A stretch of 64,000 bases of DNA, taken from NCBI GenBank assembly GCA_902786665.1, contig CADADN010000001.1, positions 1 through 64,000 of the forward strand, in the 5' to 3' direction. This document shows positions 52,908-62,545 of the stretch, piece by piece. Below the pieces are notes generated by a model. The model had not been told where the DNA came from. It worked only from the letters and a program-made list of their open reading frames with translations, and did no database searches. This DNA is from an uncultured Prevotellaceae bacterium (GTDB taxonomy: Bacteria > Bacteroidota > Bacteroidia > Bacteroidales > Bacteroidaceae). The translations under genes were made by a program, and so were the position numbers. The stretch's first letter is position 1. Every line of letters begins with the position of its first letter.

Positions 52908-53489
52908 ATGAGTAAGAAAGAAGACATCCTGGCAAAATTCAGGAAAAACGTCATAAAGAAATATGACATGCCCCGACTCGACGACATCAAGGGCATCACA
53001 TATCCCGACCCTTTGGTACAGTTCATCTCCATGACCGAGAATGTGGGAGGAAAGGTGGTGGAACTGGAGAAGGGACAAGACATCAACCAGTTGATCAAGG
53101 AACTCTATCCCGATGCCAAGGAGATTGCCAGCAATCTGCCCGAGATAACCATCGCCACACGCAACCCCGACACGGTGGAATCGCCTCAGGCACTCAATGG
53201 CACTGACGTGGGCGTGATAAAAGGGGTGTTTGGCGTGGCCGAGAATGCCTGTGTGTGGATTCCGCAGACGATGAAGGAGAAAGCGGTTTGCTTCATCTCC
53301 GAGAACCTCGTCATTCTGCTCGACCGCACGCAAATCGTCAACAACATGCATGATGCTTACAAGCGTATCGAATTCAACGACTATGGATACGGCTCGTTCA
53401 TCAGCGGACCATCCAAGACAGCCGATATCGCCCAGGTGCTTGTAATGGGTGCCCAGGCCGCCCGAAGCGCCACGGTGGTGCTGGTGTGA
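52908..53489 (+). CDS. lutC: Lactate utilization protein LutC (LUD domain)
   Basis: A 193-residue LUD-domain protein (VFGVAENACVWIPQTMKEKA; YGSFISGPSKTADIAQVLVM). It completes the lutABC set and is read from the same operon, 21 bases after lutB. A strong hairpin follows. Confidence 0.92.
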   Translation: MSKKEDILAKFRKNVIKKYDMPRLDDIKGITYPDPLVQFISMTENVGGKVVELEKGQDINQLIKELYPDAKEIASNLPEITIATRNPDTVESPQALNGTDVGVIKGVFGVAENACVWIPQTMKEKAVCFISENLVILLDRTQIVNNMHDAYKRIEFNDYGYGSFISGPSKTADIAQVLVMGAQAARSATVVLV

Positions 53490-53538
53490 TTCCGCTTTTT
53501 ACTTTACGACGACGCATTTGTGCGTCTCGATAAAACCT

Positions 53539-53571
53539 AAGTGGTGGAGACCCATTCTCCACCACTTTTAT
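53539..53571 (+). terminator. Terminator of lutABC
   Basis: A perfect 12-bp stem (AAGTGGTGGAGA 53539-53550, TCTCCACCACTT 53556-53567) with a 5-base loop, then TTATA. Confidence 0.85.
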
Positions 53572-53633
53572 ATATCTGGTGGCCTAATCCCAACTATTTT
53601 TTTGCAATTCGTCACTTTTTCATTCTTTTTTCT

Positions 53634-53641
53634 TATTTTTG
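53634..53641 (+). promoter_or_regulatory. -7 box for the C10 protease gene
   Basis: TATTTTTG about 30 bases before the ATG at 53672. No -33 element at the standard spacing. Confidence 0.45.
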
Positions 53642-53671
53642 CAAACTCAAACGCATTCTATAAATTTGATT

Positions 53672-56600
53672 ATGAAAAAAATACTAACCTTGGTATGGGT
53701 CTTGTCGGTTTTCGGTTCGTCTATGGCGTCGCCGGTAAAAGCACCCGCTGCCATGCGCAATGCCCAGCAATTCGTTGCAGAAAAGATGGACAACCGAACT
53801 GCGGAGAAAATCAGTCTGGCCTACACTTCACGAAATGAATCGGCAGCCGACGATGCGCTGTTCTATGTCTATAACATAGGCAATGACGATGGTTTCGTCA
53901 TCATAGCCGGCGACGACCGCACCGTGCCTGTTCTGGGGTATACCGACCGAGGCTCGTTCTCTATGGACAATATGCCCGACAACCTGAAAATCTGGCTTGA
54001 ATACTACAACGAGGCCATCGCACAGGTGGTTTCCCGAAATATCCACGTCGAGGCGTCCCAATCACGGCCTTCGGATGTGGTGAAACCATTGCTCTCCACG
54101 CGGTGGGACCAGACTTGGCCGTATAACTTGCTCTGTCCTATGTCGGGAGCCACCCAGTGCCCCACAGGATGCGTTGCCACGGCTATGGCACAGGTAATCA
54201 ACTACCATCAGTTTCCTGTAGAGGAAACCACTGAGATTCCCGAATACTATTGTTCTTCGTTGGGAAAGACAATGCCGGCCCTGCCCGCCACCACGTTCGA
54301 ATGGGACAAGATGAAGAATACCTATGGACGGAACTCCTCTGAGGAGAGCAAGATGGCGGTGGCCAAACTCATGCAATATTGTGGCCAGGCCGTGGAGATG
54401 GATTATTCTGCCTCTTCCGCTGGTGCCCAGACCTATGACCTGCCATGGCGACTGCCCCGGTATTTCAAATACCCATCTACCATGCACTATGTCTATCACG
54501 AGGGTTATAGCATTGCCGAATGGGACAGTTTGATCCTCAAGGAACTCAAGAACAATAGTCCAGTGCTCTATACCGCCTACACCACGGCATGGGAAGGCCA
54601 TGCATTTGTTTGTGATGGCTATGATGGCAATGGCTTGTATCACATCAATTGGGGATGGGGCGGAAATGCCGATGGCTATTACCGTATCTCTGTGCTCGAT
54701 GCATCTTCCACGGGCACGGGCGGCAGCTCCACCTCAATGCGCTTCACCATCAACCAGGCCGCTTTGCTCGGAATGAAGACCACCGACGAGGATGACTATG
54801 TGGCTCCCGAGGAAGAGGTCATGTTCACCAGCCGTCCGAGTTTGGCCGATGGCAGGCAATTTGAGCGCGATTCTGTTGGTGTCTCATTCCATCGCTTCAG
54901 GATTGCTGGAGACTTCCTGCCCACCAAGGGATATGGCTATTTTACTTTTGGTTTTGCCCTTTACGATAATGACGGACAATTCGTCAAAACTCTTTCCTCG
55001 CGTAGCGACCAACTGTGGCAAGGCTATGGCTCCAGTGAGTCGTATGTTATTTCTGGTATAGGAAAAGATGTGGAAAGCGGGCATTTCACCATCCGTCCTG
55101 TCTACAAGAAACAGTCGGGCGAATGGGTCTTGGCCAAAGGTGCCGACCGTCATTATGTGGATGTGCTCATCGATGGTAAGAGCATGCAGATTACTCCCGT
55201 TCCCAAAGCCGATTTCGTGGTCAACAGAGTGGGTATGGCGGGTCAGTCGCTGGTTGTCAATCTCACCAACAACGACGAGGAGTATAATGGTGCGATGATG
55301 TTGAGAAAACTCAACAGCAAGGGCGAGATTGAACTTATCGCATACGAGATGGTGGCCATCGAACCTAATAGCACGCGCAACATTTATATCTATATCGACA
55401 AGAACAATTCTCTCAATCTGGACAATGATGTGTTCTATCTTTCCGTCGACTATTTCGACAATGCCTATTTCTATACCAATGTCTATAACGAGAATGCCGA
55501 CCTGGCTTGCGACATCAACGTGCTCAATCTATCCGACGACCAATCCACGATTGTGGGCGACCGGGCTATCTGCGATGTGAGGATTTCCAACAATGGTACT
55601 GGCAATTACCGCCATTTCCTCACCATTTCGCTCGACGATGGTGCGAAAGAAGTAACGGGGAAACCTTATAAGGAACTCCTCGAACTGAAGGCGGGTGAGA
55701 GCAGGACGATGGCCGTGGAGTTGCCCATCGCCGACTATGATTCTAAATTGTCTGTCGTTGCCACCAACTATGTGGACAAGAGCGAGAACCTTCTTTATAT
55801 GAGCGATTTGTATAAGGCGGCCAAAGGTGCCGTATATTGGAATGCTGAGGGACAGATGAAGACTTGTCTGGCAGATGACGTGTTCACGGTGCCTGAAGAA
55901 GCACTCGCCATACAACTGAGAAGTGCCTACACCAGCGATGTGGTGCCCAACAGCAATCCCAACACACTTTACTTGCTCGACAAGAGCATTCCCAAAGGAC
56001 TCTCCGGGCGGAATGTGCTGAATGCCGAAATGAAAACGGGCAATCTTCGCTTTACAGATGGATTCGATTTCTATATTCCAGCCGAGGTGACGGCAACGTC
56101 TTCGGTTACCTACCAACGAACGTTTGCTGCCGATGAGATGGGACAGTGGTCAACCATCACGCTGCCATTCTCGCCAGCAAAAGTGTTGGTCGACGGAAAA
56201 GCGGTCGACTGGTTCCGTCATTCTGGCGATTTCCAGAAGGACTTCTGGCTTCAGGATGTGGCTACGATAGAAGACGACAAGGTGAAATTGCAATATGTGG
56301 ACGAGATGCTGCCCAACCATCCCTATCTCATTGCCCCGGGCGAACAACTTCTTGGAAAGACCATCGAGTTCAAGTCAGGCAAGACCACGTTCGCACCTTC
56401 TGCCAAGACCCGCGCATCCCTTTCCCTGGGCGACTACGTATTAGAGGGGACTCGTGTAGGAGGCGACTTGTCGGGCGTCTATGCACAGCACGGAAACCAT
56501 TTCGTTTACAATGAAGATGCCCAGAATGTGCTTGCTTTCCGTGCGTATTTGCTGTATACGGTCAAAAAGAAGCCTGCCTATACCCAATTGGTCATCGAGG

Positions 56601-56764
56601 GACCTGAAATCACCAGCGGCATCACTCCCGTGGTGTCTGTCGAAAGCACCCGTTCATCTGCGGTCTATGATATGAGTGGAAGGAAGGTGAACGACAGCGG
56701 TTCGCTCAAAGGATTGCCCAAAGGCATCTATATCATAGGAAGCCGGAAAATCGTGGTAAGATAA
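53672..56764 (+). CDS. Secreted C10-family cysteine protease (interpain/streptopain-like)
   Basis: A 1030-residue protein. A signal peptide (1 to about 19) and an inhibitory-type propeptide (about 20-140, with YNIGNDDGFVIIAGDDRTVP) precede the C10 catalytic domain. The nucleophile is C167 in CPTGCVATAMAQVINYHQFP, and the general-base His is H310 in WEGHAFVCDGYDG, followed by HINWGWGGNADGYYRI. A long beta-rich region follows, and the last 65 residues (VYDMSGRKV, then LPKGIYIIGSRKIVVR) look like a type IX sorting tail. Prevotella species use related enzymes (for example interpain A) against host proteins. It is much longer than streptopain because of the C-terminal extensions. It has its own -7 box and terminator. 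Confidence 0.9.
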   Translation: MKKILTLVWVLSVFGSSMASPVKAPAAMRNAQQFVAEKMDNRTAEKISLAYTSRNESAADDALFYVYNIGNDDGFVIIAGDDRTVPVLGYTDRGSFSMDNMPDNLKIWLEYYNEAIAQVVSRNIHVEASQSRPSDVVKPLLSTRWDQTWPYNLLCPMSGATQCPTGCVATAMAQVINYHQFPVEETTEIPEYYCSSLGKTMPALPATTFEWDKMKNTYGRNSSEESKMAVAKLMQYCGQAVEMDYSASSAGAQTYDLPWRLPRYFKYPSTMHYVYHEGYSIAEWDSLILKELKNNSPVLYTAYTTAWEGHAFVCDGYDGNGLYHINWGWGGNADGYYRISVLDASSTGTGGSSTSMRFTINQAALLGMKTTDEDDYVAPEEEVMFTSRPSLADGRQFERDSVGVSFHRFRIAGDFLPTKGYGYFTFGFALYDNDGQFVKTLSSRSDQLWQGYGSSESYVISGIGKDVESGHFTIRPVYKKQSGEWVLAKGADRHYVDVLIDGKSMQITPVPKADFVVNRVGMAGQSLVVNLTNNDEEYNGAMMLRKLNSKGEIELIAYEMVAIEPNSTRNIYIYIDKNNSLNLDNDVFYLSVDYFDNAYFYTNVYNENADLACDINVLNLSDDQSTIVGDRAICDVRISNNGTGNYRHFLTISLDDGAKEVTGKPYKELLELKAGESRTMAVELPIADYDSKLSVVATNYVDKSENLLYMSDLYKAAKGAVYWNAEGQMKTCLADDVFTVPEEALAIQLRSAYTSDVVPNSNPNTLYLLDKSIPKGLSGRNVLNAEMKTGNLRFTDGFDFYIPAEVTATSSVTYQRTFAADEMGQWSTITLPFSPAKVLVDGKAVDWFRHSGDFQKDFWLQDVATIEDDKVKLQYVDEMLPNHPYLIAPGEQLLGKTIEFKSGKTTFAPSAKTRASLSLGDYVLEGTRVGGDLSGVYAQHGNHFVYNEDAQNVLAFRAYLLYTVKKKPAYTQLVIEGPEITSGITPVVSVESTRSSAVYDMSGRKVNDSGSLKGLPKGIYIIGSRKIVVR

Positions 56765-56789
56765 AAAACGGTGGTCTGCATCGTTACCG

Positions 56790-56824
56790 AAAAAGGGGAT
56801 TGACACGTGCCAATCCCCTTTTTT
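56790..56824. terminator. Bidirectional terminator between the C10 protease and GH36 genes
   Basis: AAAAAGGGGATTG and CAATCCCCTTTTT form a 13-bp stem around an 8-base loop, with a T-run on the + side and A/T-rich flanks. It lies between two converging genes. Confidence 0.85.
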
Positions 56825-56853
56825 CGAACGTATCGTTCAGTATGCTTCCTGGA

Positions 56854-59043
56854 TTATTCGAGCAAGAGCACGCGGCTGCTCCACTCGTTTTTCTTGCCCC
56901 ATTCCACATTGTTGCTGTAGGGCATTTCCAAGCCATGGTTCATCAGGTAAGCGCCACTATAGCTCTTGCCCTCGCAGTCGAGTGGCTTTACATCTATGCG
57001 GTTCAATTCATGCACCTTGTAGATGCGGTTGGGGTCGAGTCCGGCCATCTTCACACGAGGCAGATGCTCGTTCTGGAATGTCTCCGTCTTCCACCAATAG
57101 AACACGGCCTTGTCCTTGTTCTCAGCCACATACATCATCGAGGCCACTCCCTTACGGTCGTAGGGCGACACCAGGCGGTAGATGTCACCAAACTGAACGA
57201 TGGGCCGTATCTGCTTGTATTCGTTGATGGCGTTACGGCATAGCGCTTTCTCCTCGTCGGTCATGTTCTTGGGCTGAATCTCCATGCCGAGTCTGCCGCT
57301 CATCGCTACGTCGATACGGTATTTCATGGATGTGGTCCTGAATATCGTGTGGTTGGGCACCGCACTGATATGGCTGGCCATGGCGATGGAGGGGAAGAAG
57401 TAACTGGTGCCCCATTGCATATAGATGCGCTGCAGGGCATCGGTGTTGTCGCTCACCCAGAACTCGTCGAAGAAGGGCAATACGCCCCAGTTGGCACGAC
57501 CACCGCCGCTGGCACATGCCTGGATGGTGACATTAGGGAATTTGTCGCGTACCCGCTGGCACACTTTCACGAATCCACGATGGTAGTCGATATATAGGTG
57601 GCTCTGGTCGTCGGCTTTCAGATACTGGCTGCCATGGTTGCAGACCGACATGTTGGCGTCCCATTTGATATAGTCGATTTCTGGATACTTCGTGAGCAGA
57701 TTGTCGACAATGCTGAATACGTAGTCCTGCACTTGGGGATTGGAGAGGTCGAGCAACACCTGGGTGCCACCTCGGCCAAGAACGGCGTCCCTTTTGGGAG
57801 CCTTGACTATCCAGTCGGGATGCTTCTCGTAGAGTTCACTCACGGTGTTGGCCATCTCAGGCTCAATCCAGATGCCGAACTTCACTCCGTTCTTCTTGGC
57901 GTCACGAAGGAGTCCCTCGATTCCTTCTGGCAACTTCTGTTTGTCTACCACCCAGTCGCCAAGCGAGGAGTTGTCGGTTTTACGGGGATATTTGTCGCCA
58001 AACCATCCATCGTCCATCACAAACAATTCTCCACCCATACTGGCAATATCGGCCATCATCTGGTCCATACCGGCTTGGTTGATGTCGAAATACACTCCCT
58101 CCCAGCTGTTGAGCAGGATCTTGCGCTCGATGTTGCCGTGCATCAACTTGTATTTGCGGCCCCATTTGTGGAAGTTGCGCGAGGCTCCGCTCAGTCCTTC
58201 CGTACTATAGGTAAGCGCAAGTGGTGGTGTGGTGAATGTCTCTCCCCGTTTCAGGTGATATTCGGAGTCGTCCTCGTTGATTCCGGCGAAGAAATAGTGG
58301 TATTCCGTGTCGTCGGTATCGATTTTCAGTCTGTAGTTGCCCGAATAGCAGAGGGCGGCACCTATCACATGGCCCTCGTTCTCACGGGCTTTGCCGTCAA
58401 GCGAGAACATCACTTCGGCATGGTCGGTATGCGAGTTGCGCACACCATCTTTGTTCTTGATGACTTGCATCCCAGGATTCAGGGGTTCTTCCACCAACCG
58501 GGCTTCATTGCCCCACGAACCATACAAGTGGCTGATCCATACATCGCCCCTGCGGATGGGTAACACACCCGATGCGAATGTGGTGAGCGTGACCGTGGAT
58601 TTTTCTTGGTTGGTGACTTCTGTCCATACCTCAATCATGTCGACATCATGATAGGCTCGGTAATTCAGGTCTACACTGATGGGATAGACAGGGTCTTTCA
58701 TCCTGATGGTGGTCAAAGTGGCATTGCCGTCTTCCTTGCTCATCACCTTTTCGGTCTGAAGTACAGTCGACATGTTTCCATCGGAGTGGCGCATGGCGAA
58801 AGCCGCCTCGGCTGGCGTGTTGAGCCCGTAGGCAGGGTAGGCGTCCATTCTCCCTCCCGACGGGTGCTGCAGCCGCCCAATGTCTTCGCTTGAGAGTTTT
58901 GGCCCGAAATACCAGAGTTGTGGTGCCGAACCAATGTCGGCATTCACTACAAGGGTCATGTTCTTGGTCTCAATCGCTATGGGACTGGCATGTGTGTTCA
59001 GGCAGCATGCCATAACGATAAACAGTAAACAGCATTTCTTCAT
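56854..59043 (-). CDS. Secreted GH36-family alpha-galactosidase
   Basis: A 729-residue protein with a signal peptide (1 to about 19). The N-terminal beta domain is followed by a GH36 TIM barrel. The nucleophile Asp lies in DYIKWDANMSVCNHGS, and the acid/base Asp lies in the EFWVSDNTDALQRI stretch. Other marks are LFVMDDGWFGDKYPRKTDNS and GIWIEPEMANTVSELYEKHP. It cleaves terminal alpha-linked galactose, as in raffinose-type sugars and galactomannan side chains. A -7 box is at 59112-59119. It is separated from the two other glycosidase genes by a sigma-factor gene in the opposite orientation. Confidence 0.92.
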   Translation of the reverse strand: MKKCCLLFIVMACCLNTHASPIAIETKNMTLVVNADIGSAPQLWYFGPKLSSEDIGRLQHPSGGRMDAYPAYGLNTPAEAAFAMRHSDGNMSTVLQTEKVMSKEDGNATLTTIRMKDPVYPISVDLNYRAYHDVDMIEVWTEVTNQEKSTVTLTTFASGVLPIRRGDVWISHLYGSWGNEARLVEEPLNPGMQVIKNKDGVRNSHTDHAEVMFSLDGKARENEGHVIGAALCYSGNYRLKIDTDDTEYHYFFAGINEDDSEYHLKRGETFTTPPLALTYSTEGLSGASRNFHKWGRKYKLMHGNIERKILLNSWEGVYFDINQAGMDQMMADIASMGGELFVMDDGWFGDKYPRKTDNSSLGDWVVDKQKLPEGIEGLLRDAKKNGVKFGIWIEPEMANTVSELYEKHPDWIVKAPKRDAVLGRGGTQVLLDLSNPQVQDYVFSIVDNLLTKYPEIDYIKWDANMSVCNHGSQYLKADDQSHLYIDYHRGFVKVCQRVRDKFPNVTIQACASGGGRANWGVLPFFDEFWVSDNTDALQRIYMQWGTSYFFPSIAMASHISAVPNHTIFRTTSMKYRIDVAMSGRLGMEIQPKNMTDEEKALCRNAINEYKQIRPIVQFGDIYRLVSPYDRKGVASMMYVAENKDKAVFYWWKTETFQNEHLPRVKMAGLDPNRIYKVHELNRIDVKPLDCEGKSYSGAYLMNHGLEMPYSNNVEWGKKNEWSSRVLLLE

Positions 59044-59111
59044 ATTAGGTTAGTGTGTTAATGATTATGGTGTTGATGAATAATCTTTGTTTGTCAGTTC
59101 GTTGACTAGTG

Positions 59112-59119
59112 CAAAAATA
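59112..59119 (-). promoter_or_regulatory. -7 box for the alpha-galactosidase gene
   Basis: Minus-strand TATTTTTG about 70 bases before the start at 59043. No clear -33 element was seen. Confidence 0.4.
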
Positions 59120-59282
59120 ATGATTTTTAATTGATATCACTTACATAGGATGATGATTTCGTATGGTTATTTCATTAAAATACGCAAAATGGATATGAAG
59201 TGCAAATCAGCAGTTGCCTCTTTCCTTTGGAAGTTTCTTCCTTTTTTCAATTTAAAATAGCAAGTAAATCGATATTTTTCAT

Positions 59283-59290
59283 TATTTTTG
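59283..59290 (+). promoter_or_regulatory. -7 box for the small sigma factor gene
   Basis: TATTTTTG only 19 bases before the ATG at 59309. It also rules out a TTG start at 59288, which overlaps the box. Confidence 0.45.
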
Positions 59291-59308
59291 CAGAAAACAA
59301 AAGTAACT

Positions 59309-60028
59309 ATGTCAGCAGATAAGAAAAATGCCATATCCAAGTATATAGAGGAAATCACCGATACACCTTTGTTGTCGGACGAGCAAGAACGGTTGTTGGC
59401 TCAGCGCATCCACGAGGGCGACACAACTGCCATTTCCGAATTGGTGGAGTCGAACCTGCGGTTTGTCCTTTCCATCGCCAATCAGTATCGGGGCAACGAC
59501 TTGTCGTATGATGACCTTGTGAGTGAGGGAAACATCGGATTGATGAAGGCTGCATCTCGTTTCAGCCCGTATCCCGGAAAACGCTTCGTGAGTTTTGCCG
59601 CTCCCATTGTGCGCGACAGCATTGAGCAGTTCATCGAAAAGCATTCGGGACTTTACAAAATTCCTCATGGCGAGAAATCACAAGCCGAGTCGCGTCGCAG
59701 CCATCCCGCATCCATCGACGCTCCTATTCCAGCAGGCAGCAACAACAATTTCAATTTGCTCAATCTGATAGAGAACACCAGTGCGTCGTATGCCGACAAG
59801 CAAATCACCAAGGAGGATGTCGAGCATCGTCTCCAGTCCATCTTCACGCAACTGAATGATCGTGAGCGCCAGGTAATGTCTCTCATCTATGGTGTGGGTT
59901 CCGACCGCCATACCATGGTTGAGGTGGGGGCCATCATGAACCTGAATCGGGAACGTGTGCGCCAAATACGCGACAAGGCTTTGCGCAAACTACGCAAAGC
60001 CCGTCGACAGTTTGATGATATTTCTTAG
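59309..60028 (+). CDS. Small RpoD-like (group 2) sigma-70 factor
   Basis: A 239-residue sigma factor. It has region 1.2 (ISKYIEEITDTPLLSDEQER), region 2 (ELVESNLRFVLSIANQYRGN, then LSYDDLVSEGNIGLMKAASR) and region 4 (LNDRERQVMSLIYG, then VGAIMNLNRERVRQIRDKAL). Region 3 is reduced to a Ser/Asn-rich linker. The aromatic WWIRQ element used by primary sigmas to melt the -10 region reads AAPIVRDSI here, so this is not the housekeeping factor. Its target promoters are unknown. It lies between divergent and convergent glycosidase genes, with a normal TATTTTTG box of its own. Confidence 0.85.
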   Translation: MSADKKNAISKYIEEITDTPLLSDEQERLLAQRIHEGDTTAISELVESNLRFVLSIANQYRGNDLSYDDLVSEGNIGLMKAASRFSPYPGKRFVSFAAPIVRDSIEQFIEKHSGLYKIPHGEKSQAESRRSHPASIDAPIPAGSNNNFNLLNLIENTSASYADKQITKEDVEHRLQSIFTQLNDRERQVMSLIYGVGSDRHTMVEVGAIMNLNRERVRQIRDKALRKLRKARRQFDDIS

Positions 60029-60073
60029 ACCATTACATTTTCTTCGGTCATTACTTTTTCTTCCACCATTACA
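60029..60073. repeat. Imperfect 18-bp tandem repeat in the gap between sigma and GH2 genes
   Basis: On the minus strand the unit GTAATGGTGGAAGAAAAA is followed by GTAATGACCGAAGAAAAT and then a partial GTAATGGTC copy, about 2.5 units in all. It lies between the ends of two converging genes. No hairpin terminator is seen there. Confidence 0.6.
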
Positions 60074-62522
60074 TTGATGGCCTGGCGTCTATAGCCGTGG
60101 TCTTCAACTTGATTCGTTGTGGTTTCAGCTTGCTGCCCTTGGGCTTTACTGTGAGTACCACCTGACCTGCCGTCTTGCCGGCTCTTAGAATGACCATGGC
60201 CGAACCATTGTAGAGGCTTCGGGTGTTTACGGCATTCAGTTCATCCGATAGCATGTCGCCATTGCTCACGGCCACAATCTTGGCATCACCCTCGACTGCA
60301 AACTCCAACTCATCTTGTGAGCGATAGTCGCGACGGCCTTTCGTGTCTATGGCATGGAGACGGATATGCATGAGGTCGATGCCATCGGCCACCCATTCAT
60401 TGTCTTCGGGCACGATGCTGAGCTTTGCCGCATTGCCACTGGTCTCCACACGGTGCCGTGCCACTACCTTTCCGCCATTCATGGCCACGGCCTCCACGTA
60501 TCCATTGGCATATTCCACGTTCTCCCAACGCATCTTGTTGCGATTCTTCGGATTGGTGGTATTGCTCCGTTTTCCTTGGCTCTTGCCGTTGACGAATAGC
60601 TCTACCTCCTCGGCATTGCTATAGGCGTAGATGGTGAGTTTCGTTCCGGGAGTGCGGTTCCAATGGTCGCTGAATCGCTCTCCTCCAAACTTCACACCAT
60701 TCCATTCGGTATTGTCGGCAAGGTCGTCGACAACGCTCACATGAACGATGGGATGTTCTTCATCAAACACGCTTCTCAGGAAATAAGCCATGGGCTTGGG
60801 CTCAAGTGCGATGTCGAAGACACCGTCGGTCCATCCCTTGGCGGGCCAACCACGCGACTCTCCCAGGTAATCAATCATACCCCAGTAGGCCAGACCCACG
60901 ACTTTGTCGAGGTTCATCTCATAATAGTTGGGTCCCATCATCGGTAGATTGGCCTCGCTCTGATAGAAAATCATCCATGGGAAACGTTTGCCATCACCAG
61001 GGAAATACATATACCGGTAGTTATAGGCGGCGATGTCGGTCTCCATGGCCAGGGGGGCGGGTAGGGAGTCGGTTTCCAGACTGCGGCCTCTCGGATGCAT
61101 GGCCACTGTCACGAGTCGGGTGGTGTCGTAGCGGTGAATCAGTTCGCGCTGTAGCCGATAGGGTGTCACACCCCAGTCGTTGAAGGGCAGGTTGGCATAG
61201 GTCTGCAATTCGTTGCCAAGGCTCCAGAGCACCACCGACGGGTGGTTGCGGTCGCGCTTGATGAACTCTGGCACATCGTGCTGCCATAGTTCGGTCCACT
61301 CCTTCCTTCCGCCAGTAAACTGGGTGAGCCATTTGTCATAGAGTTCGTCAACGACCAGAATGCCATTCTCATCGCACAGGCGGAGAAAGTCCTCACTATA
61401 GGGGTTATGCGAGGTTCGCACGTGGTTGAATCCCCATTGTCGGAGCATTTTCAGGCGTTTGTCAATGGCTTTGGGATAGGCTGCCGACCCCAGCGCTCCT
61501 AAAGAGTGATGGTTGGCGATGCCTTTCAGAATCACTTTCTTGCCATTGAGTTTGAAACCGAAGTCGGGCGAGAACTCAATGGTACGCACGCCGAACGCCG
61601 TCTCCACATGGTCGGCCACATTTCCATCGGCATCACAGAGGTCAAGTTTCAGCTGATATAAATAAGGTGACTCGCAGCTCCATAGTTGGGGGGAAGCGAT
61701 GTGGATGTCGTTGAGTCGGTATTCATATTGTCTCGACTTTCCGTTCCATGCAATATCTGTGATGTCGTCGGCAACGATCTGATGATTGGCATCCTCAATG
61801 GTGGCATGCACCTTCAAGTGGTCGGTTTTGAGATAGCAGGCTATCTCGGCCTGTATGGCTACCGTCGCATCGCTCTCGCTCACTTTGGGCGTGGTGACGT
61901 AGATGGGATGACGGGGGAAGTAGAGATTAGAAGAAGTGACGGTCAGCCCCACATCGCGGATCAATCCACCTCCCGTATACCATCTTGAGTTGAGGGGAGC
62001 CTGGGTGTTGGCTTTCACGGCTATCACGTTCTCAGAGCCATATACGAGTTGTTTCGACAGGTCGATATCGAATCCCACGTATCCGTAGTCGGTCCCGCCA
62101 ACACGCTGGCCGTTGAGATAGACATCGCCCACATACATGATGCCTTGGAAATCGACCACAACCCGTTTCCCTTTCCATTCAGCAGGCGGGGTGAGGGTCT
62201 TCACATACCAGCCAATGCCCATTTCCTTGAAACCCCTTGCGCTCAGGCGACTCTTGAAGTTGCTGGCCTGGTCGCTGTTGTCGCCTTGCTCATCAGCCCC
62301 AGGGGCTACCCAAGGCTGTTCTATCTGGAAATCATGGGGCAGGTCTACCATGCGCCAGTCGCTGGTCACGTTATTCACGTTCTCAGGCGTCGGTATTGTT
62401 GTAATATCGCCAAGATGAAACTTCCAACCGAAATTCATCGAAATTTGATGCCGGTCGAGGGATGAGCAGTAGGCCATGGTCACACACAGGCATGCCCAAA
62501 GGGTGAAGAGGAAACGCTTCAT
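60069..62522 (-). CDS. GH2-family beta-galactosidase-like glycosidase
   Basis: An 817-residue protein with a signal peptide (MKRFLFTLWACLCVTMAYC). A sugar-binding beta domain (about 25-200) and an immunoglobulin-like domain come before a GH2 TIM barrel. The acid/base is E438 in HPSVVLWSLGNELQTY, and the likely nucleophile is E523 in IFYQSEANLP. A DUF4982-like and a second Ig-like domain follow. It probably removes beta-linked galactose (or a related sugar) from plant glycans. The next upstream gene (GH106-type) ends 23 bases before its start, so the two form an operon. Confidence 0.88.
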   Translation of the reverse strand: MKRFLFTLWACLCVTMAYCSSLDRHQISMNFGWKFHLGDITTIPTPENVNNVTSDWRMVDLPHDFQIEQPWVAPGADEQGDNSDQASNFKSRLSARGFKEMGIGWYVKTLTPPAEWKGKRVVVDFQGIMYVGDVYLNGQRVGGTDYGYVGFDIDLSKQLVYGSENVIAVKANTQAPLNSRWYTGGGLIRDVGLTVTSSNLYFPRHPIYVTTPKVSESDATVAIQAEIACYLKTDHLKVHATIEDANHQIVADDITDIAWNGKSRQYEYRLNDIHIASPQLWSCESPYLYQLKLDLCDADGNVADHVETAFGVRTIEFSPDFGFKLNGKKVILKGIANHHSLGALGSAAYPKAIDKRLKMLRQWGFNHVRTSHNPYSEDFLRLCDENGILVVDELYDKWLTQFTGGRKEWTELWQHDVPEFIKRDRNHPSVVLWSLGNELQTYANLPFNDWGVTPYRLQRELIHRYDTTRLVTVAMHPRGRSLETDSLPAPLAMETDIAAYNYRYMYFPGDGKRFPWMIFYQSEANLPMMGPNYYEMNLDKVVGLAYWGMIDYLGESRGWPAKGWTDGVFDIALEPKPMAYFLRSVFDEEHPIVHVSVVDDLADNTEWNGVKFGGERFSDHWNRTPGTKLTIYAYSNAEEVELFVNGKSQGKRSNTTNPKNRNKMRWENVEYANGYVEAVAMNGGKVVARHRVETSGNAAKLSIVPEDNEWVADGIDLMHIRLHAIDTKGRRDYRSQDELEFAVEGDAKIVAVSNGDMLSDELNAVNTRSLYNGSAMVILRAGKTAGQVVLTVKPKGSKLKPQRIKLKTTAIDARPSM

Positions 62523-62545
62523 GTTGATTATTCCGTATTTGATGA

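Noticed and set aside
51795..53351. Long frame of over 500 codons antisense to lutB and lutC
   Set aside because: It spans two clear Fe-S/LUD genes and the gap between them; no recognisable domain, so a shadow of biased codon use.
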